A stretch of DNA of 64,000 bases from Fratercula arctica (GCA_947846985.1 CANTUZ010000003.1:59592096-59656095); one strand, 5' to 3'; counted from the stretch's first letter, positions 47,395-60,512 are shown. The notes: generated by a model from the letters alone, not told the origin. Translations and numbers: made by a program.

Positions 47395-50300
47395 TGGGAT
47401 TTCATCCACCTTCCTGGCTCCAGTGTCACCAGGCAGGGGCTGTGACAGGACTTAAATCTTCACCTTACCTCTCTTTTTGATACTGAATCTGAATTCCTCC
47501 TTCAGTTGGAACACGCACCACTTAATCTCTCTCCGCCAAGCACCTTTGGAACATGTTGATTGTAGGTTGTTAACTGCATGTGGTAATCCTGCCACATTTA
47601 CTGAAAGCTGCATAAAGCCTTTAAGATTTTGGCTGTTGGATTCTATGATGGGATCTCAAGACAGGCCAAACTTTTGTGGTGGTTCTGCCTGTACTTCTTC
47701 CTGTAAGTGAATGTTACTGAACAGCCTAAGATCTTCTACTCATACCGGCATACTCAGAACACAACCCAGATCAAGAAATTAGAGCTATGGCTTTTGAAGG
47801 AAAGGCTCTATTACCCTTCCTTCTAGGCTAAACTTTTGATCTTGTCTTTCTCTTGAGACTCAATTTTTTTGGCTGTCACTTCAGGCTACTTTAGTCTAAG
47901 GAGAGCTTCTAAAACTTCTGCACTTCCTTCCAAAGTCCTTTTGTATTTTGTCAAAATGACAAATAAATTATCACACGGGAACAGAAAATTTACTTGACTT
48001 TGTCCCGTCGCTGTAGGAGATTATGCTCCTGTTTTCTCTGTTGCTTGGTAAGATTCTGCCTTCTATCTGGATGCTCTCCGCATGTATTCATCAGTGGGAC
48101 CCAAAGTTTACAACACAATCCTTGCCTTGGTATAAACTACGGAATACATCTGAGTGCTGTATCAATGAGCATTTCTATCTTGTCTTTTGCCAGCCACATC
48201 AGCAAGAACCCCCCCTCCAACTCTAATTAGAAATACAGTAATGATACAGCTGAGAAATATCTCTAGTTTCCGTTATGCAAAGCAGAAGCCTATGAATAGT
48301 CAGGGTTCCAGTTGAAGGATGGTGGGACCAACATGCAAACTCTTTAGAAACCACATGTTCACATTTGTCCACTGAGTGGACATATATCTAATGAAATGAG
48401 TGGAATATTGCAAGAATAAGATATGGAGGCTTGTCTTTGTGGCCTTTTTGAGGACTATGACCTCGTAAAACAAATTGTTTTCTCTGCAAGAGAGAACCAC
48501 TGGAGTTTAAAGATGTTGGGAGAATATGCCAGAATAAATGTGTTTTTTTTCTTGATAGGTACTGAATGCTGAACTTCTCAGAGCAAGGCAAGGTGAGAAT
48601 CACTGATAGCAGAACTTGGCATTTATATCAGACATAGAACACTCACCAATTTAGCTAAGATTTCAGTTTGTGAATGGGGTAGCAAATGGTTGTCCACGGC
48701 TAGAAAAGGCCAACTTTCCAAAAATCTATTTACCCCCCTCTTTATAAAATAAAATAATAAAAAAAAAATCTTTGCCAACACATCAGTGTTCAGAATTAGA
48801 ATTTAATTTTTTAATTCTCCTCTAAAACGGCCCTATGTGATTGGCTTGATTGGCCATTTTTCATTTACAGACATAAATTGTTTCATATGGCTCTGTAATG
48901 AAGTGCATTTCATCACTCAAGCAACAAATTCTTAAAGGTGACAGTATTTCACTTTTCAATAGACGCTATGCCAAATATAACTTTCATCCTGTAAATAGCT
49001 ACCATTCTCCCGTCCACATTTGAAGACTTCGTTTACTATTTTGCTCCTAAGTGTTGCAAGTCAATGCCTCTGACATGTCTGTTCCTTTCCCTATTGCACG
49101 TGAGAATTTCAAAGCTGAAGCTTTCCCATCTGAAATATTTTGAAACATGGCTTAGCAGTTTGTGGAGAACATTTTAAGATATGGGAAAGGAGCTTAACAA
49201 TTAATATTTGTAGACATACCCATGGTTTTTACAGTAGGTGGAAAGGGGCAGGTAGAGCACGCACAGCACTCCTTTTCATTAATTCATCTTGACTCATGCT
49301 GTCCCTCCTTTTGCTGGAATTCTTTTTAAGAATTGGAATTTCCTTTGCAAGAGCTTGCAGGTGGCTTCAGTGCTCACTAGTTGGCTACACTATTTTAGAC
49401 CTTTTTTGTTTACTGAAACTGCTTGCCAATCTGCAAAAGATTTGCATTTTTTTTCCACTATTGAGAACACCTGGTGCAGTCTGTTTCATATGGGCATGTA
49501 CTTCCATTAGAAAAATATTTTATAGAGGACAGCACAATGCTTTAAGTATTTTGTTGATTTCATTGCACCCCACTGGATGGATAGGATCCCTGTGCATATC
49601 TTGTTTTTCATTTACTTCTTGGCTTTGTTGTAAACGACATTTAATTTGGCTAGATGCAACTATCAATCTCTACCTGTTCATTGGCAGTTTAAAATTCAAA
49701 ATACTACACGGTGTTATTCGTTAAGATTTGATTAAAAAAAAAATAGAGAGATTAGTATAAGGATAACACCCAGAGGTAAAAAACACTCCTTAAAAAAGAA
49801 TTAAAAAGGATACAGGCCTTCTTTGCACAGAGAGATTGTTGCACTTCATCAACTGAGACAACTAGTGGAATGCACAGGACTAGCACTGACCTGTTAGTAC
49901 TGAAATAATTTACATCCATCTGGGGGGAAGACTAACTTATGCTAGTAACAAAGCATACTGATGCTCCCAAAAGGCACTGTGTTGGTGTAACTCCCTGCAT
50001 AGTTCTACCAAACCAGAAACCATACAGATCCAGCCCTAAGTTGTCGCTGAAAGCTATTACCCGAATCAGCTACAGAATTACCGGGTTTGATGTAGCAACT
50101 GTTCAATAAAAACCAGAGCCAGGACAACTGAGATACACTGTTCCTCCCAATGTTAAAGTCCGAGAAACTGTACATAAAGTGAAGATACTGAAAGAGAAGG
50201 CCTTGCTATTGTCTGTCATTAACAACACTATAATTGTTACAGCCTTCAGCACCAAGATTTAATAAACAGATTCAAACAGGCAGTCCCATGGTAGGAAGAG

Positions 50301-52090
50301 ACTTAAGGAGCAGCATAAAGTCAGTTTTAAGGTCTCATTTTTCATGCCTAATGTACTATTTCCAGTTATTGTTTACGATTCTTTCATGTCAGAGCACTGC
50401 CATTAATGAAACAATTTGTGTTTACTGTTTTTTACAGGTCCCTCGAAAATTGACACATTATTTATTTTCTCCAGAACTAATAATTAAAATACTAATGTTC
50501 TACTTATAAAGAGCAGGCTGCAGTCCAGATGAAGCCAGTCAAGTTCAACTTTAATTCAAAGGACAGCAAATAAAGGCTAACAGTGCAACGCTGCACAACT
50601 AAGAAAGTCAGGCTCCACGGGAAGGTAAAGCACATGTTTACACAGCCTAACAGAAGGTGAGCTAAGCGCAGCTGAGAACTATAAAACCTAGCAGAGTTTT
50701 AGGCAGTTCCTTCGATTTTTGTGGAAAAATCCTTTGTCTTCCTCAATTCTCCAGGTAACAGTCAAATTATAATTAAAATTCATTTTTTCTCACTTAAAAA
50801 AAAAAAATCTTTTGCACTAGAATCAACTATGTTCTACATCTGACAGGTATTCAGGTCCCTCCTGCAGAGTGGATACAGCTTCAGCAAAGTTTCCAGAATT
50901 AAGCTTAACTGCTGACAGGGAAGATGTTATTACCTGGAACTGAAGATGAGAAACGTACTTAGAAAAGTTCACCTCCCTAGGACAAAGCTAGCTTTGGTGG
51001 AGATGCAAACTAAAAGTCCATGGGGAAAACATAGTGCAGCTTGTGATGGGAATGCACTGCATGAGTTTTGCTGGAGTGGCTCTTTTGGCTTCAATGAATT
51101 TGAGTGGAATTTCGGCTGCCTTGTGTTTGAAAATTGCATTTAGCTGTAGTGTATCTACATGATAAGGAAATTACATTTATTATAATTAATTCTTCAGCGC
51201 AAGTTCTGCATTGGTATCAAAGTATGAAAGGTCATAAAGACTCTTTTTCCCCCAAGACACAGTTCTTTCAAAAGCACCTTTTCTGAAGTGTAGGCAATTC
51301 GTGTGAAAACCTTACTTTAAAGCTACCTAAATATAAAAAGAAAATACTTTTCCCATTTCTGTTATAGGGGTATTCTACTGAAGTACAGTTGATGTCAAAT
51401 GCTTCTCTATGCCTGATTTTTTAGTAGCATTTTTGCACCTATCCTTTGAAAAACAGAAATCATTTGGGCAAATTAAATTGGATTTGGTGTGGCTCCAAAG
51501 GTGTTTCAGTGCGCATCAGTTTCAAAATTGAACAAGTTATTGTATACCAGTAAAAATGGTCTTCAAAGGCATTTTGATCTGAGCAAAAAAGTAGAACATG
51601 ATCAGTAGCTAAAGTTTTTCACTAGTAGAACATGCAGATTTAATGCATCAGAAATAATATTCCTAAAGTGAGCTGTTGCCTAGTTAAGGGCATCACCAAA
51701 ATGCTTGATTTGACAGACAAAGGAGTAATTGAGGACACTGTTACTTCACTGGTCAGAGGAACCTGTTTAACAGTCTAATTTAATAATTTAAGCATAATCT
51801 CACAATTTAAACAGTAATGTACAGAGACTAATATTTTAACAAACCCAGGTCCAGAAAGCACCATAAGCCAGCTGTTGCAACAATCGATAGTACTGACGGC
51901 AGCAAAGCACCCCCGACACAGGCTTCAGCTGCTGTGTGAGCACTCCTAACCTCAGGCCGGCGGGGATAACCAGCAGCGCTGAAACCCAAGCTGCTGCAAT
52001 TTTGCTGTTAGCAGTATTTATGATAAATTTGATACAGCTACTTTTGCTGCAGTAACGCTCCTCACTTGAAGTTAAACAGCCTTCAAAAAT
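47395..52090. other. Gene-poor AT-rich stretch
   Basis: No gene or recognisable repeat family in about 4.7 kb. Open frames such as 49296-49724 (plus strand, 142 codons) are hydrophobic, have no domain resemblance and overlap another open frame. Confidence 0.45.
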
Positions 52091-52094
52091 ATGC

Positions 52095-52432
52095 CATAGA
52101 ATCATAGAATTGCCTAGGTTGGAAGGGACCTTTCAGTTCATCAAGTCCAACCATCGACCTAACATTGACAAAAACCATCACTAAACCATATCTCTAAGCA
52201 CTACGTCTGCCCATCTTTTAAATACCTCCAGGGATGGTGCCTCAACCCCTTCCCTGGGCAACCTGTTCCAATGCTTAATAACCCTTTCAGTGTGAAAGAT
52301 TTTTCTTAATATCCAATCTAAACCTTCCCTGGCACAACTTGAGGCCGTTTCCTCTTGTCCTATCGCCTGTTACGTGGGAGAAGAGACCGACCCCCACCTC
52401 TCTATAACCTCCTTTCAGGTAGCTGTAAAGAG
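52095..52432 (-). mobile_element. Truncated CR1 LINE, 3' end
   Basis: Minus-strand CR1 3' end. Terminal repeats 'catagaatcatagaattg' lie at the left edge, followed by 'aggttggaagggacctt', a longer 3' UTR variant ('tcaagtccaaccatcgacc'), and 'gggcaacctgttccaatg' from the end of ORF2. It is truncated near 52432, giving about 340 bp. The sequence differs from the 42-kb copies in its UTR, suggesting another CR1 subfamily. Confidence 0.92.
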
Positions 52433-53112
52433 CACTTTATGCATGGGAACAAAGAGCTCCCTTTTGCCTTTATCAGTTGGTCTAAGTATTCGTGATTTCA
52501 ACGGCATGGGGAGTGGGAAAAGGATATTTACACTACCCAACTTTAAGCACTAAATGTACTTCCTTCCCCCTCCTTGTCCCCAGTGTCTGCCAGGTTTACA
52601 TTTGCCGCAGCTGTAGCACCTCTGTCTCCTCTGGGAACAAAACACCAGAAACAGCATATCGCCTCTAGCTTTCTGATAAGCAGCAAGGAAACAGGATTTA
52701 AATCCACATGACAGGTACTCAGCTAATCATTTTTCATAAATGATAGTGCTGTTACATTAAACAGAGAAAATGTGTTTGTGTGTACAGAGCCATTCATCTA
52801 CTTCACGTCATCTACAGAGAAATACTTTAAGGATCAGGTTCTCATTTACTTTGTTGATTTTTTTTCTCCATACATACTTATGCAAGATTATGATGTAAGA
52901 TGACAAGATCAACAGTTCTGGTGAAATAACAACTGAAGAACAATGTCAGACAATACCGCTTGGTTTTCAACAACACAAAGAATTTATCTACAGAAAGATA
53001 TCACTGCCATCAAAAGTATCACTGAGATGTGGAATATTAATGTCAACTCAGGAAGCTGCCTTTGGAATGGAGAATGTTGGATTAGTAACTATGGAGACAC
53101 TAGAGTTTATAA
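52433..53112. other. Non-coding stretch between two CR1 copies
   Basis: Nothing recognised. Confidence 0.4.
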
Positions 53113-53113
53113 A

Positions 53114-53362
53114 TATCACAGAATCACAGAATGGTAGGGTTGGAAGGGACCTCTGGAGACCATCTAGTCCAACACCCCTGCCAGAGCAGGGTCACCTAGA
53201 GCAGGTTGCACAGGAAGGCGTCCAGGCGGGTTTTGAATGTCTCCAGAGACGGAGATTCCACCACCTCTCTGGGCAGCCTGTTCCAGTGCTCTGCTACCCT
53301 CAAAGTAAAGAAGTTCCTCCTCATGTTTAGGTGGAACTTCCTATACTCAAGTTCGTGCCCAA
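53114..53362 (-). mobile_element. Truncated CR1 LINE, 3' end
   Basis: Minus-strand CR1 3' end, about 250 bp. Terminal repeats appear as 'cacagaatcacagaatgg', then 'gggttggaagggacctctgg'. The reverse strand reads the last residues of ORF2 (Phe-Phe-Thr-Leu-Arg-Val-Ala-Glu-His-Trp, Leu-Pro-Arg-Glu-Val-Val-Glu-Ser-Pro and the terminal Leu-Asp-Ala-Phe-Leu). It is truncated near 'gttcgtgccc' at 53361. The 'tctggagaccatctagtcc' variant marks a subfamily different from the copies at 42, 52 and 60 kb. Confidence 0.92.
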
Positions 53363-54685
53363 ACATATTGCTTTCCCCAAATTTCCTACACTTAACAACT
53401 GTAGTTCTCATAGACCACACATACCTGAAGCTTCCTCACCTTGTTCCAACAACCGTAGAGGTTTATGGAAGTTGCTGCCCAGCACAACTGTCCACCTGGG
53501 CAGATAGGTAATTTAAACTGAACTGGTATCCGCCCAGTATTTTGAAAACAGAGAAGTTTTAAATAGTACCTAGCAATGAAATGCAAAGGTTTTGCCTCTC
53601 TATGGGCTTTTTCGAATGGGATATGATGATTCTAAATTTTTATTCTATACTATATTTTATTTTCATACATGGAATTATTAACCCTGCCCATCTGGATATA
53701 AGAGGTGGAAATAGGAACAGTGACAAAATGAAACTTTAATTCTTGATTGGTAAAAGTGTGCCATAAATTCCATGCAGCCCCATATTGTGTTCCTTCAGCA
53801 GAATTATTTACACTGTGTCCTTACAGTTTATCCTTTTCTTGTACATGCAGTAAGTTTAATACAGTCCAATCTCATGACACGTCCCTATGTGTTTCACTAC
53901 AGCTACTTCTCCCCAGTGAAGCCTTCAGTCACGAAAGAAAGAAACTGAAGGGCAATTACAGCTCCTGCTTATTTGTGTTTGAAAATAACTGTTAGACTAC
54001 GTAATTCTCAAATTACGCTTCTGTGTATCTGCCCAGAATTGGTGTGTTAAAAAGATGTAGTTTTACTAGTGACAATCTGGAGAGTTAAAAATATATATTC
54101 AGAAATTCCTTATTTCCCTTGGACAATACAATTGCTCTACTATACTCATTTACTTGCTTACATACCATTTGTCTGTTTTTCGTTGTGATAATTTCCACAG
54201 TGTATGGTAGTACAGAACCCTAATTTGTAACACCTTGTTCAATTGTTCTCAGTCCAGGAGCTGTGATCACCTGGCCAAAAGCACCGCTAAAACTCAAACA
54301 TCAGCGTAACTGAGTATGAAACTGGAAGTACGAACACTAAACAAAAGAAAAGGTTGGTTTAGACTTCCTAGAACCACCGTACTAGTTTAATTCCAGGCAT
54401 GATTTATTTTCTCTCTCTAGCATTTGGATAACTCGAGTGCTGCGTGAAACCAGCTGTGTGTCTTCTGTGTAGCCCCTTAGTGATGCGGAGCGCTTACGTC
54501 TTCTGCAAGATTTAGAACCTGTGAGGGTTTACGGAAAGTAGAATTTACCCAGATATCCTCCCCTCAGATTACTTGGACAAAATACGTTGTTTCCCAGTTT
54601 GTTTCCCTTCTTCACCACCGGCGTCATTTACATCTAAATTACTGCATTAGCACACTTCAGGATCAAAGGTCCCGTATTTATACAA
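53363..54685. other. Non-coding stretch
   Basis: Nothing recognised. A modest rise in CpG occurs near 54480-54530. Confidence 0.4.
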
Positions 54686-54692
54686 AATACAT

Positions 54693-54903
54693 GTTAGAAC
54701 GTAAATATTTCTTCAAGTTTGGCAGAACTACAGGAAAAAAAGCCAAAAACACTGGAAGAGGTATTAAAACAGAGAAGGCAGATCAGATTGTTCAGGGGAG
54801 TCACAGTGCTGGATACCAGCTCCAACCCGACAAGGAAAAGGGGTGCACTCACTGCTCCAATAACGCCAGAAATCTGGTTAGACACAGAGGGAACAGTCTG
54901 AGT
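54693..54903 (+). other. Unassigned coding-like segment, plus strand
   Basis: In one plus-strand frame (open from about 54696 to TGA at 54899-54901) the segment reads a charged helix-like part, Leu-Gln-Glu-Lys-Lys-Pro-Lys-Thr-Leu-Glu-Glu-Val-Leu-Lys-Gln-Arg-Arg. This is followed by Asp-Thr-Ser-Ser-Asn-Pro-Thr-Arg-Lys-Arg and Ile-Thr-Pro-Glu-Ile-Trp. A donor-like GTATGT follows at 54905, and TTTCTTCAAG lies in front, so an exon is conceivable. A second plus-strand frame is also open across it. I recognise no family. It may be a chance frame or a decayed gene piece. Confidence 0.2.
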
Positions 54904-55537
54904 GGTATGTGACAGTCTCTCTCCAACCACTGCCTCTCTCATGTCTGCACCAGGCCCCTGCAGCAAGCACGCCAGCAGGGATCCTAAGGAAACACAGCCC
55001 TGAAGAACAGAATTTGTGCTGGTAACACTGATTGCAATAGCACATTCTCATTGCACGTTCAGGATTATTGTTTAAAAAATTATGAATAGCTTTTACTTTT
55101 ACTGCCAACTATCTTTGCAGAAAAGCAGAGAGATCAGTTGGGGAAGTCAGAACCCCTCCAGTACGTACGTTCGTTATGGATGATCAAGGAATACCACAGT
55201 GGTGACTGGATTAATTTAATCTTTTGTACACCAATGGCAAGTTCCTTTGGGAAGACAGTAAAATGTATTGGAACTTTATCAGTAATAAATTTCATGATTA
55301 ATACATTGTGTCAGGTGAACTGAGAAATTGTTGAACCTTTTATGATTTTAGTTCCCCTCAATAGCAACTTTTCTTAAAATTTATCAGTTTTATTGAGCTT
55401 GTGCTATAGAAAATAGAAAACATCCTTAATAGAAGAAGGGGCACTAGCTGAATAAGAATCATAAGAATTTCCTGGCAAAATAAAAATTAAAACTAAACAT
55501 CATAATAGAAATCCATCACTGAGTCAAAGTAAAGGCT

Positions 55538-55540
<3 letters not shown>

Positions 55541-55572
<32 letters not shown>
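55541..55572. repeat. T32 homopolymer
   Basis: Thirty-two consecutive T on the plus strand. It would fit the poly(A) tail of a minus-strand retroposed sequence lying to its right, but no such sequence was recognised there. Confidence 0.95.
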
Positions 55573-55575
<3 letters not shown>

Positions 55576-55934
55576 GCCAGTCCCACGTCAGGGAGGATTC
55601 ATAAAGTAAGTAATCAAAGTTAAATATAAAAATGCACACCTCTCCCTTTAGAAGTGCAGATTCATTAGGAAGGTAGGAAAGTCAAAGCTCTGCCTGATCC
55701 TCTTCTCTGCATGGCTCCTAGCTTTGCCAAGGAAGCAGCACACAATAACTGTTGACTCCAAATAGGCAAGAGTAGGAAGTCTAATTAGTCTGCAAAGAGA
55801 TGGTTATTCCTTTGTAGTCTAATTGACACTGGATGTACTTCAACACATTAATACACTCCCATTTTTAAAAGAAGGGTGCTTTGTAAAACTCTGGTATGCT
55901 TACATCCTGTTCCTTTTATTCTGGGTTGGGTGGG

Positions 55935-55981
55935 TTTTTTTTTTTGGTTTTGTTTGTTTTTTTGTTTTTTTGTTTTTTTTT
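55935..55981. repeat. T-rich (GTTTTT)n tract
   Basis: T runs of 7 to 11 separated by G or GG. This is simple low-complexity sequence. Another T run follows at 56056-56081. Confidence 0.9.
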
Positions 55982-56558
55982 AATACTGTGGTCAGAAGTA
56001 GTGCTCTTGGATACTCATCAGAGCAGCTTCCAAGACAAAATTAATACATACTTCATTTTTTTTAATTTTTTTTTTTTTTTTCCAGAACAGCACTCCTATT
56101 TGAAAGAAATTAGTTAGAACTAAAGGAAAAAAAATCCCCAGCACACCTCTTGAATAGATAAATCCGCCATATAGAAAATGGGCAGCTGTTATGCAGGGTA
56201 ATGCCAGCTAAGTGATGCGCAGCTGAGGGATGCTGTTTGACACAGTGGTCTGCTTTCCACTCTCCTGCCTGGGTTCATCTGGGTTTGTACCCTAAACTTG
56301 TGTTATCCAAGATATTCCAAAAGGCAAAGCAAAACTGGATCAAAATGGAACCTGCACTGCAAAATACTGACTCACTTTTTCCCCCTAAACTATTCTTGGT
56401 TCACTGGATTGTAATTTTGGCAAATCTAGCCATGTTTCACATCCAAAACTGTAATTAGAGAAAATAAACAGAGACATATCCTGTTAAGAAATAATACATT
56501 CGAAATTATCATGGAAAAAACAACTGAAAAAACAGTATATGCTAATGTGGAATAAGGC

Positions 56559-56581
56559 TATATATATATATATATATATAT
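56559..56581. repeat. (TA)n microsatellite
   Basis: About eleven perfect TA units. Confidence 0.95.
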
Positions 56582-56584
56582 AAA

Positions 56585-58110
56585 AATCATACAAAATGAT
56601 GCAATTTTCTCTTTCCAGTTTACAAACTGTTTGTTTTGTATAAGATGTTCAAGAAAAATACATTCAAGATTAGCTGTAAGGAGAAGAAAATGATCTTTGG
56701 TTAGTCTGCTGACTTTTAGGAGAGTTGGCAAGATACAGAAATAAGTGAATCCTTCCGTCCAGAGCTAGGCTGCTTTGAACAAGAATGCGCATCTAGAACA
56801 GAAAGTGAGAAGCTGTGGAAACCTGGATCCCAGAAGAAAATACAAGGAAATTCTACCGCGTGTCAAGAATGTCATGGCACAGGCAGAAAACTGCACTCTC
56901 CAGGAGTGCCCAGACGGGGGTATGCCAGCTGGTCATTGCAACTCCCATTCCCAAGCAAATCTTGGAAGTGGCAAGTAATGTAAAGGTAGGAAGCAAAATA
57001 CCTGAACAAATGTGACACACAAAAGCCTTCATGACGTTTTTATACCATGTGCTCTACGGATACCAGACCCTAGTATTGCAAAGCAAACGGAGAAAATCAT
57101 GGTAGCCATTGATGACATTTAGTTTGTGTAAATTCTGAACCTGTATAAAAAACTTTTAGGAGCACAGTTTAGTGGCTAAAATCTTCAGAACAAATTAAGC
57201 ACTAAACCACTGAACTGATTCTAAAGAGTATTTTTCTGTTTTTAATAACTTTTGCTTCCACTTACTCAATCTGGATTTAAGTTCTCCAGCATCCTCAAAT
57301 TATTCACCGCCTCCATTCCTGGAAATTTTTCCCACTTCTCCTTTATATGCTCTGCAATCACATATCACCAAAGAATATCTGTCCCTTCTCCAAGAACCTA
57401 CCGTTCCTGTAGTAATGGTACAGATTCATGGAAATCACACTTGCAGCAATACGTAAAATAGCTTACATATGTGCAAGCATGTTCCGTATCTCAGGAGAAC
57501 AAAGCAAGCCCTTCACCAGCAACTCATGTTAATTTTCACAACGTAATGTTAAAAAAAAAAAGTGCCACCGACAAGTCTGAAGTACCTGCCATTACTGTTG
57601 CCACATTGCAGGGGTCAGACTGAGTTTCTTTTAAACTGTTTACGTGTTTTTTTTCATGACTCATGGCAACTCCAGAAACCAACAAGCTGGCTGCATGCAT
57701 GAAACAGTAATTGAAAGCAGTCAGAAAGAGGTAAACAGGAAAAAAAAACAAGAGAGCAATTTTTCTTGCACATAAATATTCATATTGCATAATCTTTTCT
57801 GGACAGAATTCCACATACTTATTGAAAGTTCTGATTTTGTCCCAAGGAAAGTGCTAATTTCATCATTTTAGTCGAAGATCTCTACAGTGCTAGATTCCTC
57901 CCATAAGCAGAAAACTTGACATCTGAACACTAAACTAGATACGATAGAATCAGACATTACTAAGCAGGAGACCAATGTCCATATGCTAAATTTTATTAGC
58001 TTTTTTTTCTTGTAGAATCTGACCAGGTCATTTTCTTCTCTCCCTGCCTATTTTGATGACAGTTTTGATGTTGTGGTGCTGGGGAAGGGGAACCACTGAA
58101 GAAATCTCTA
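56585..58110. other. Non-coding stretch
   Basis: No supportable gene. Short open frames at 56775-57015 and 57252-57461 might be upstream pieces of the coding-like segment at 58.1 kb, but nothing in them supports it. Confidence 0.35.
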
Positions 58111-58117
58111 TTTGCAG

Positions 58118-58414
58118 CCAACAGCTGAACATTTGCAACAGATTCCAGGATTTAGTGTGATCGTGAAGCATGCTGGCTCGTTTGCAAATGCCATAATGCA
58201 AGTCACAAACCTCCATTTGGTGGCAACTGTAGCATTTAAAGAAATATCAGATCAAAATGGATATGCCATGGTAACTTTTAAAGCCACACTTGCCAAGTGT
58301 GGACAACGTTTAAATGTCTATGAGGCAAAACTCAAATTTGCACCAACATTTCCCAAGCTTTTTACTTTGCCTCTATTTGGTCCAAAATACAATTTTAAGT
58401 ACATTAGTAGTTAG
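58118..58414 (+). other. Coding-like segment with acceptor, stop and AATAAA; unassigned
   Basis: A plausible splice acceptor (CTCTATTTGCAG, ending at 58117) is followed by a plus-strand frame open for 98 codons to TAG at 58412-58414. An AATAAA lies at 58596-58601, so the segment has the layout of a last exon. The peptide alternates hydrophobic and polar residues like a beta-rich domain: Leu-His-Leu-Val-Ala-Thr-Val-Ala-Phe-Lys-Glu, Gly-Tyr-Ala-Met-Val-Thr-Phe-Lys-Ala-Thr-Leu, and a Lys/Phe-rich end. I do not recognise the family. A chance frame is possible, as is a remnant of the same decayed gene as the segments at 59.2 and 61.2 kb. Confidence 0.35.
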
Positions 58415-59155
58415 TTGAGCACTCTAACTTAGTACAAACTCTGGATACAAAATATCTGTGCAAATCTCTCAATCTGGACAATCAAATCCATGCTGTAATC
58501 CACTAAGAAAAATACTTAAAGGATGATGAATTTTGCCGGGGAAGTTTCCTCTCCGATTTCTAGCCTCTCTTACATTTTACTATTTTGAGACTTCAAATAA
58601 ACCCTCTGGTTTCAATTATATCTAGCCAGAGACCAATATTAATTACATTAAAAACTATAATTTCACTTACACGAGTTAAGCACATATTCATCTTATTATG
58701 ATGCCCACAGAATCAAAATAGAAGCTCACAGTATTGAAAGCAGAAATTAGCACACATGGCGCCCAAAACCCCCAATGCAATAAAGATGTAGGCAGTTCAG
58801 TTTTCCACATTTGTTTTACTTTAGAATCTGGGTTCATTTTTCTTTCTTCCACCCACTTCTGTTTGGAAATTTTTGTATGGGATGTGATTTCCAAATAAAG
58901 TCCTTTTACTGGGCACTGCCCAGAGCATAGCTGGAAAGAAGGATAAATATGAATGTTCACCCTGAATTTTCTATTATTTTATATTTTGCATACACATTAA
59001 CTTTATAATTTACATTGCATCTTCATCAACAATATCTGATATGGTCATTTCATTGATGAAAATGTGTCTTAAAAACTTGTTTGAAAGAGATGAGTCACTT
59101 ATAACTAATTCCTTCTAAGATGTATTACCTACAGGTACAGCAGCACTAGCTAGAA
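58415..59155. other. Non-coding stretch
   Basis: Nothing recognised apart from the AATAAA at 58596. Confidence 0.4.
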
Positions 59156-59159
59156 CATT

Positions 59160-59524
59160 TCTGTTTCAACCATCTCCATCCATTCCTTTCCAATGGCACA
59201 CTTCCAGCAGCATCTGTCCTGCTGTCATCCATGGTTCTATCTCTTCGCATCTCACCTCATCACAGGCTACTGAGAGGACCTCCACACCAAAACTGCCAGT
59301 TGCTTGTAGACACAGATAAGAGGACAATGTGGATAAACTTCTATGAACAGCAAAAGATGAAGTCAATACAGCATTCACCTTGCCTTGCTTCTGTGAATAT
59401 GCTTAAGGATGAGGACAGACGATGGTTTCAAGTGAAACTTCAGAAAAAAAACCTTATGGTGAATCCTCAAATTAACCTACTCCTCAAAGGATGTAGAACA
59501 TCAGGTTTGTACTGTAGAAACTGA
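59160..59524 (+). other. Coding-like but broken segment, plus strand
   Basis: One frame reads a Ser/Thr/Pro-rich stretch from about 59165 to a TAA near 59310. An overlapping frame then continues from 59307 with Lys-Arg-Thr-Met-Trp-Ile-Asn-Phe-Tyr-Glu-Gln-Gln-Lys and a charged part with Lys-Asp-Glu-Asp-Arg-Arg-Trp-Phe, to TGA at 59522. The hand-over between frames looks like a frameshifted gene remnant. A T-rich tract follows directly. No family was recognised, and chance is possible. Confidence 0.2.
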
Positions 59525-59572
59525 CTTTTTCCAACTCTCCTGACCAGACGGATAGTTAGTAGAAAAAATGTG

Positions 59573-59650
59573 GGGTTTTTTTGTTTGTTTGTTTTTTTGG
59601 TTGTTTTTCTTTTCTTTTTTCTTTTCTTTTTTTTTTTTTTTTTTTTTTTC
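59573..59650. repeat. T-rich low-complexity tract
   Basis: (GTTT)n and CTTTT units run into a continuous T run of 25 (59625-59649 approximately), closed by CCCCCC. The opposite strand gives a Lys/Glu-only open frame that is an artefact. Confidence 0.9.
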
Positions 59651-59654
59651 CCCC

Positions 59655-60510
59655 CTCCACAGGAGACAGTATAGACCTCGGTTAAAAGTCTGGTAAATCA
59701 AAAATACAAAGACAAGATTAAGTGACAGCAAGGATCCTGCCTTTCAATAAAAGGAGAAGCCACCACCAAATGCTTCAAATATAGGAGAGGATATTCAGAA
59801 ACCTGCAGTTACAACCACCAACTGTGCCTTGGCTTCTGTATTCAATGCTTGAGGCACTTGATCCATTGACTGACACCCAGGGAAGTGAAGAGGACCACCC
59901 TCTGGGACTATGAAGAGGACTGTAATCTGGAACTGTCCTGATCAGGTCTGATCTCATTGAGAAATATTAGCCACTAAAGATGACATCTGTGACATTCTTC
60001 ACTTAAACTCAACAATATACACGTTTTTAAGGTTTAAGACTGGCCTATGATATATTCATTTTTGATGACAAGAAATAATTTGAATTCCCTTTCTCCTAGG
60101 CATATTCCGAGCCTGATTCTACTAGCAAGTCTAACAAGGTTATAGGAGGAGTTCTAGGAGAGAAACAAAAACCACAAGAGCTCAAATGTAGTGAAGAAAA
60201 ACTTACATTATTTTGAGCACATCTGAGGTTACCCACTGTCAAACACTGGAGATAACTGGCATGTAAAATTACATTAGGTCAAAGAGGCCAGTGACTGTAG
60301 ACAGAGGATGAACAATTTGGATTGCATTCTACAGAAAGACCTCTAAACAATTCCTTTATGTGCAACATCAGTACCTTCGTGGAAGTTTGTAAATGGAGTC
60401 TGCAGGAAGTTGCCTGTGCGGATTTCGGCAAGACGGCATAGCACATACAATAAATTTACCAATTTTTAGAGTGGAGGAAGGTCCCTTAGAGGCAAAAAGT
60501 AGCTATCTTT
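59655..60510. other. Non-coding stretch
   Basis: Nothing recognised. Confidence 0.4.
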
Positions 60511-60512
60511 AT

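Noticed and set aside
49296..49724. 142-codon plus-strand hydrophobic frame
   Set aside because: Overlaps a second open plus-strand frame, has no domain resemblance, and consists of AT-rich low-specificity codons.
53206..53511. Plus-strand 101-codon open frame
   Set aside because: Antisense to the CR1 3' end at 53.1 kb.
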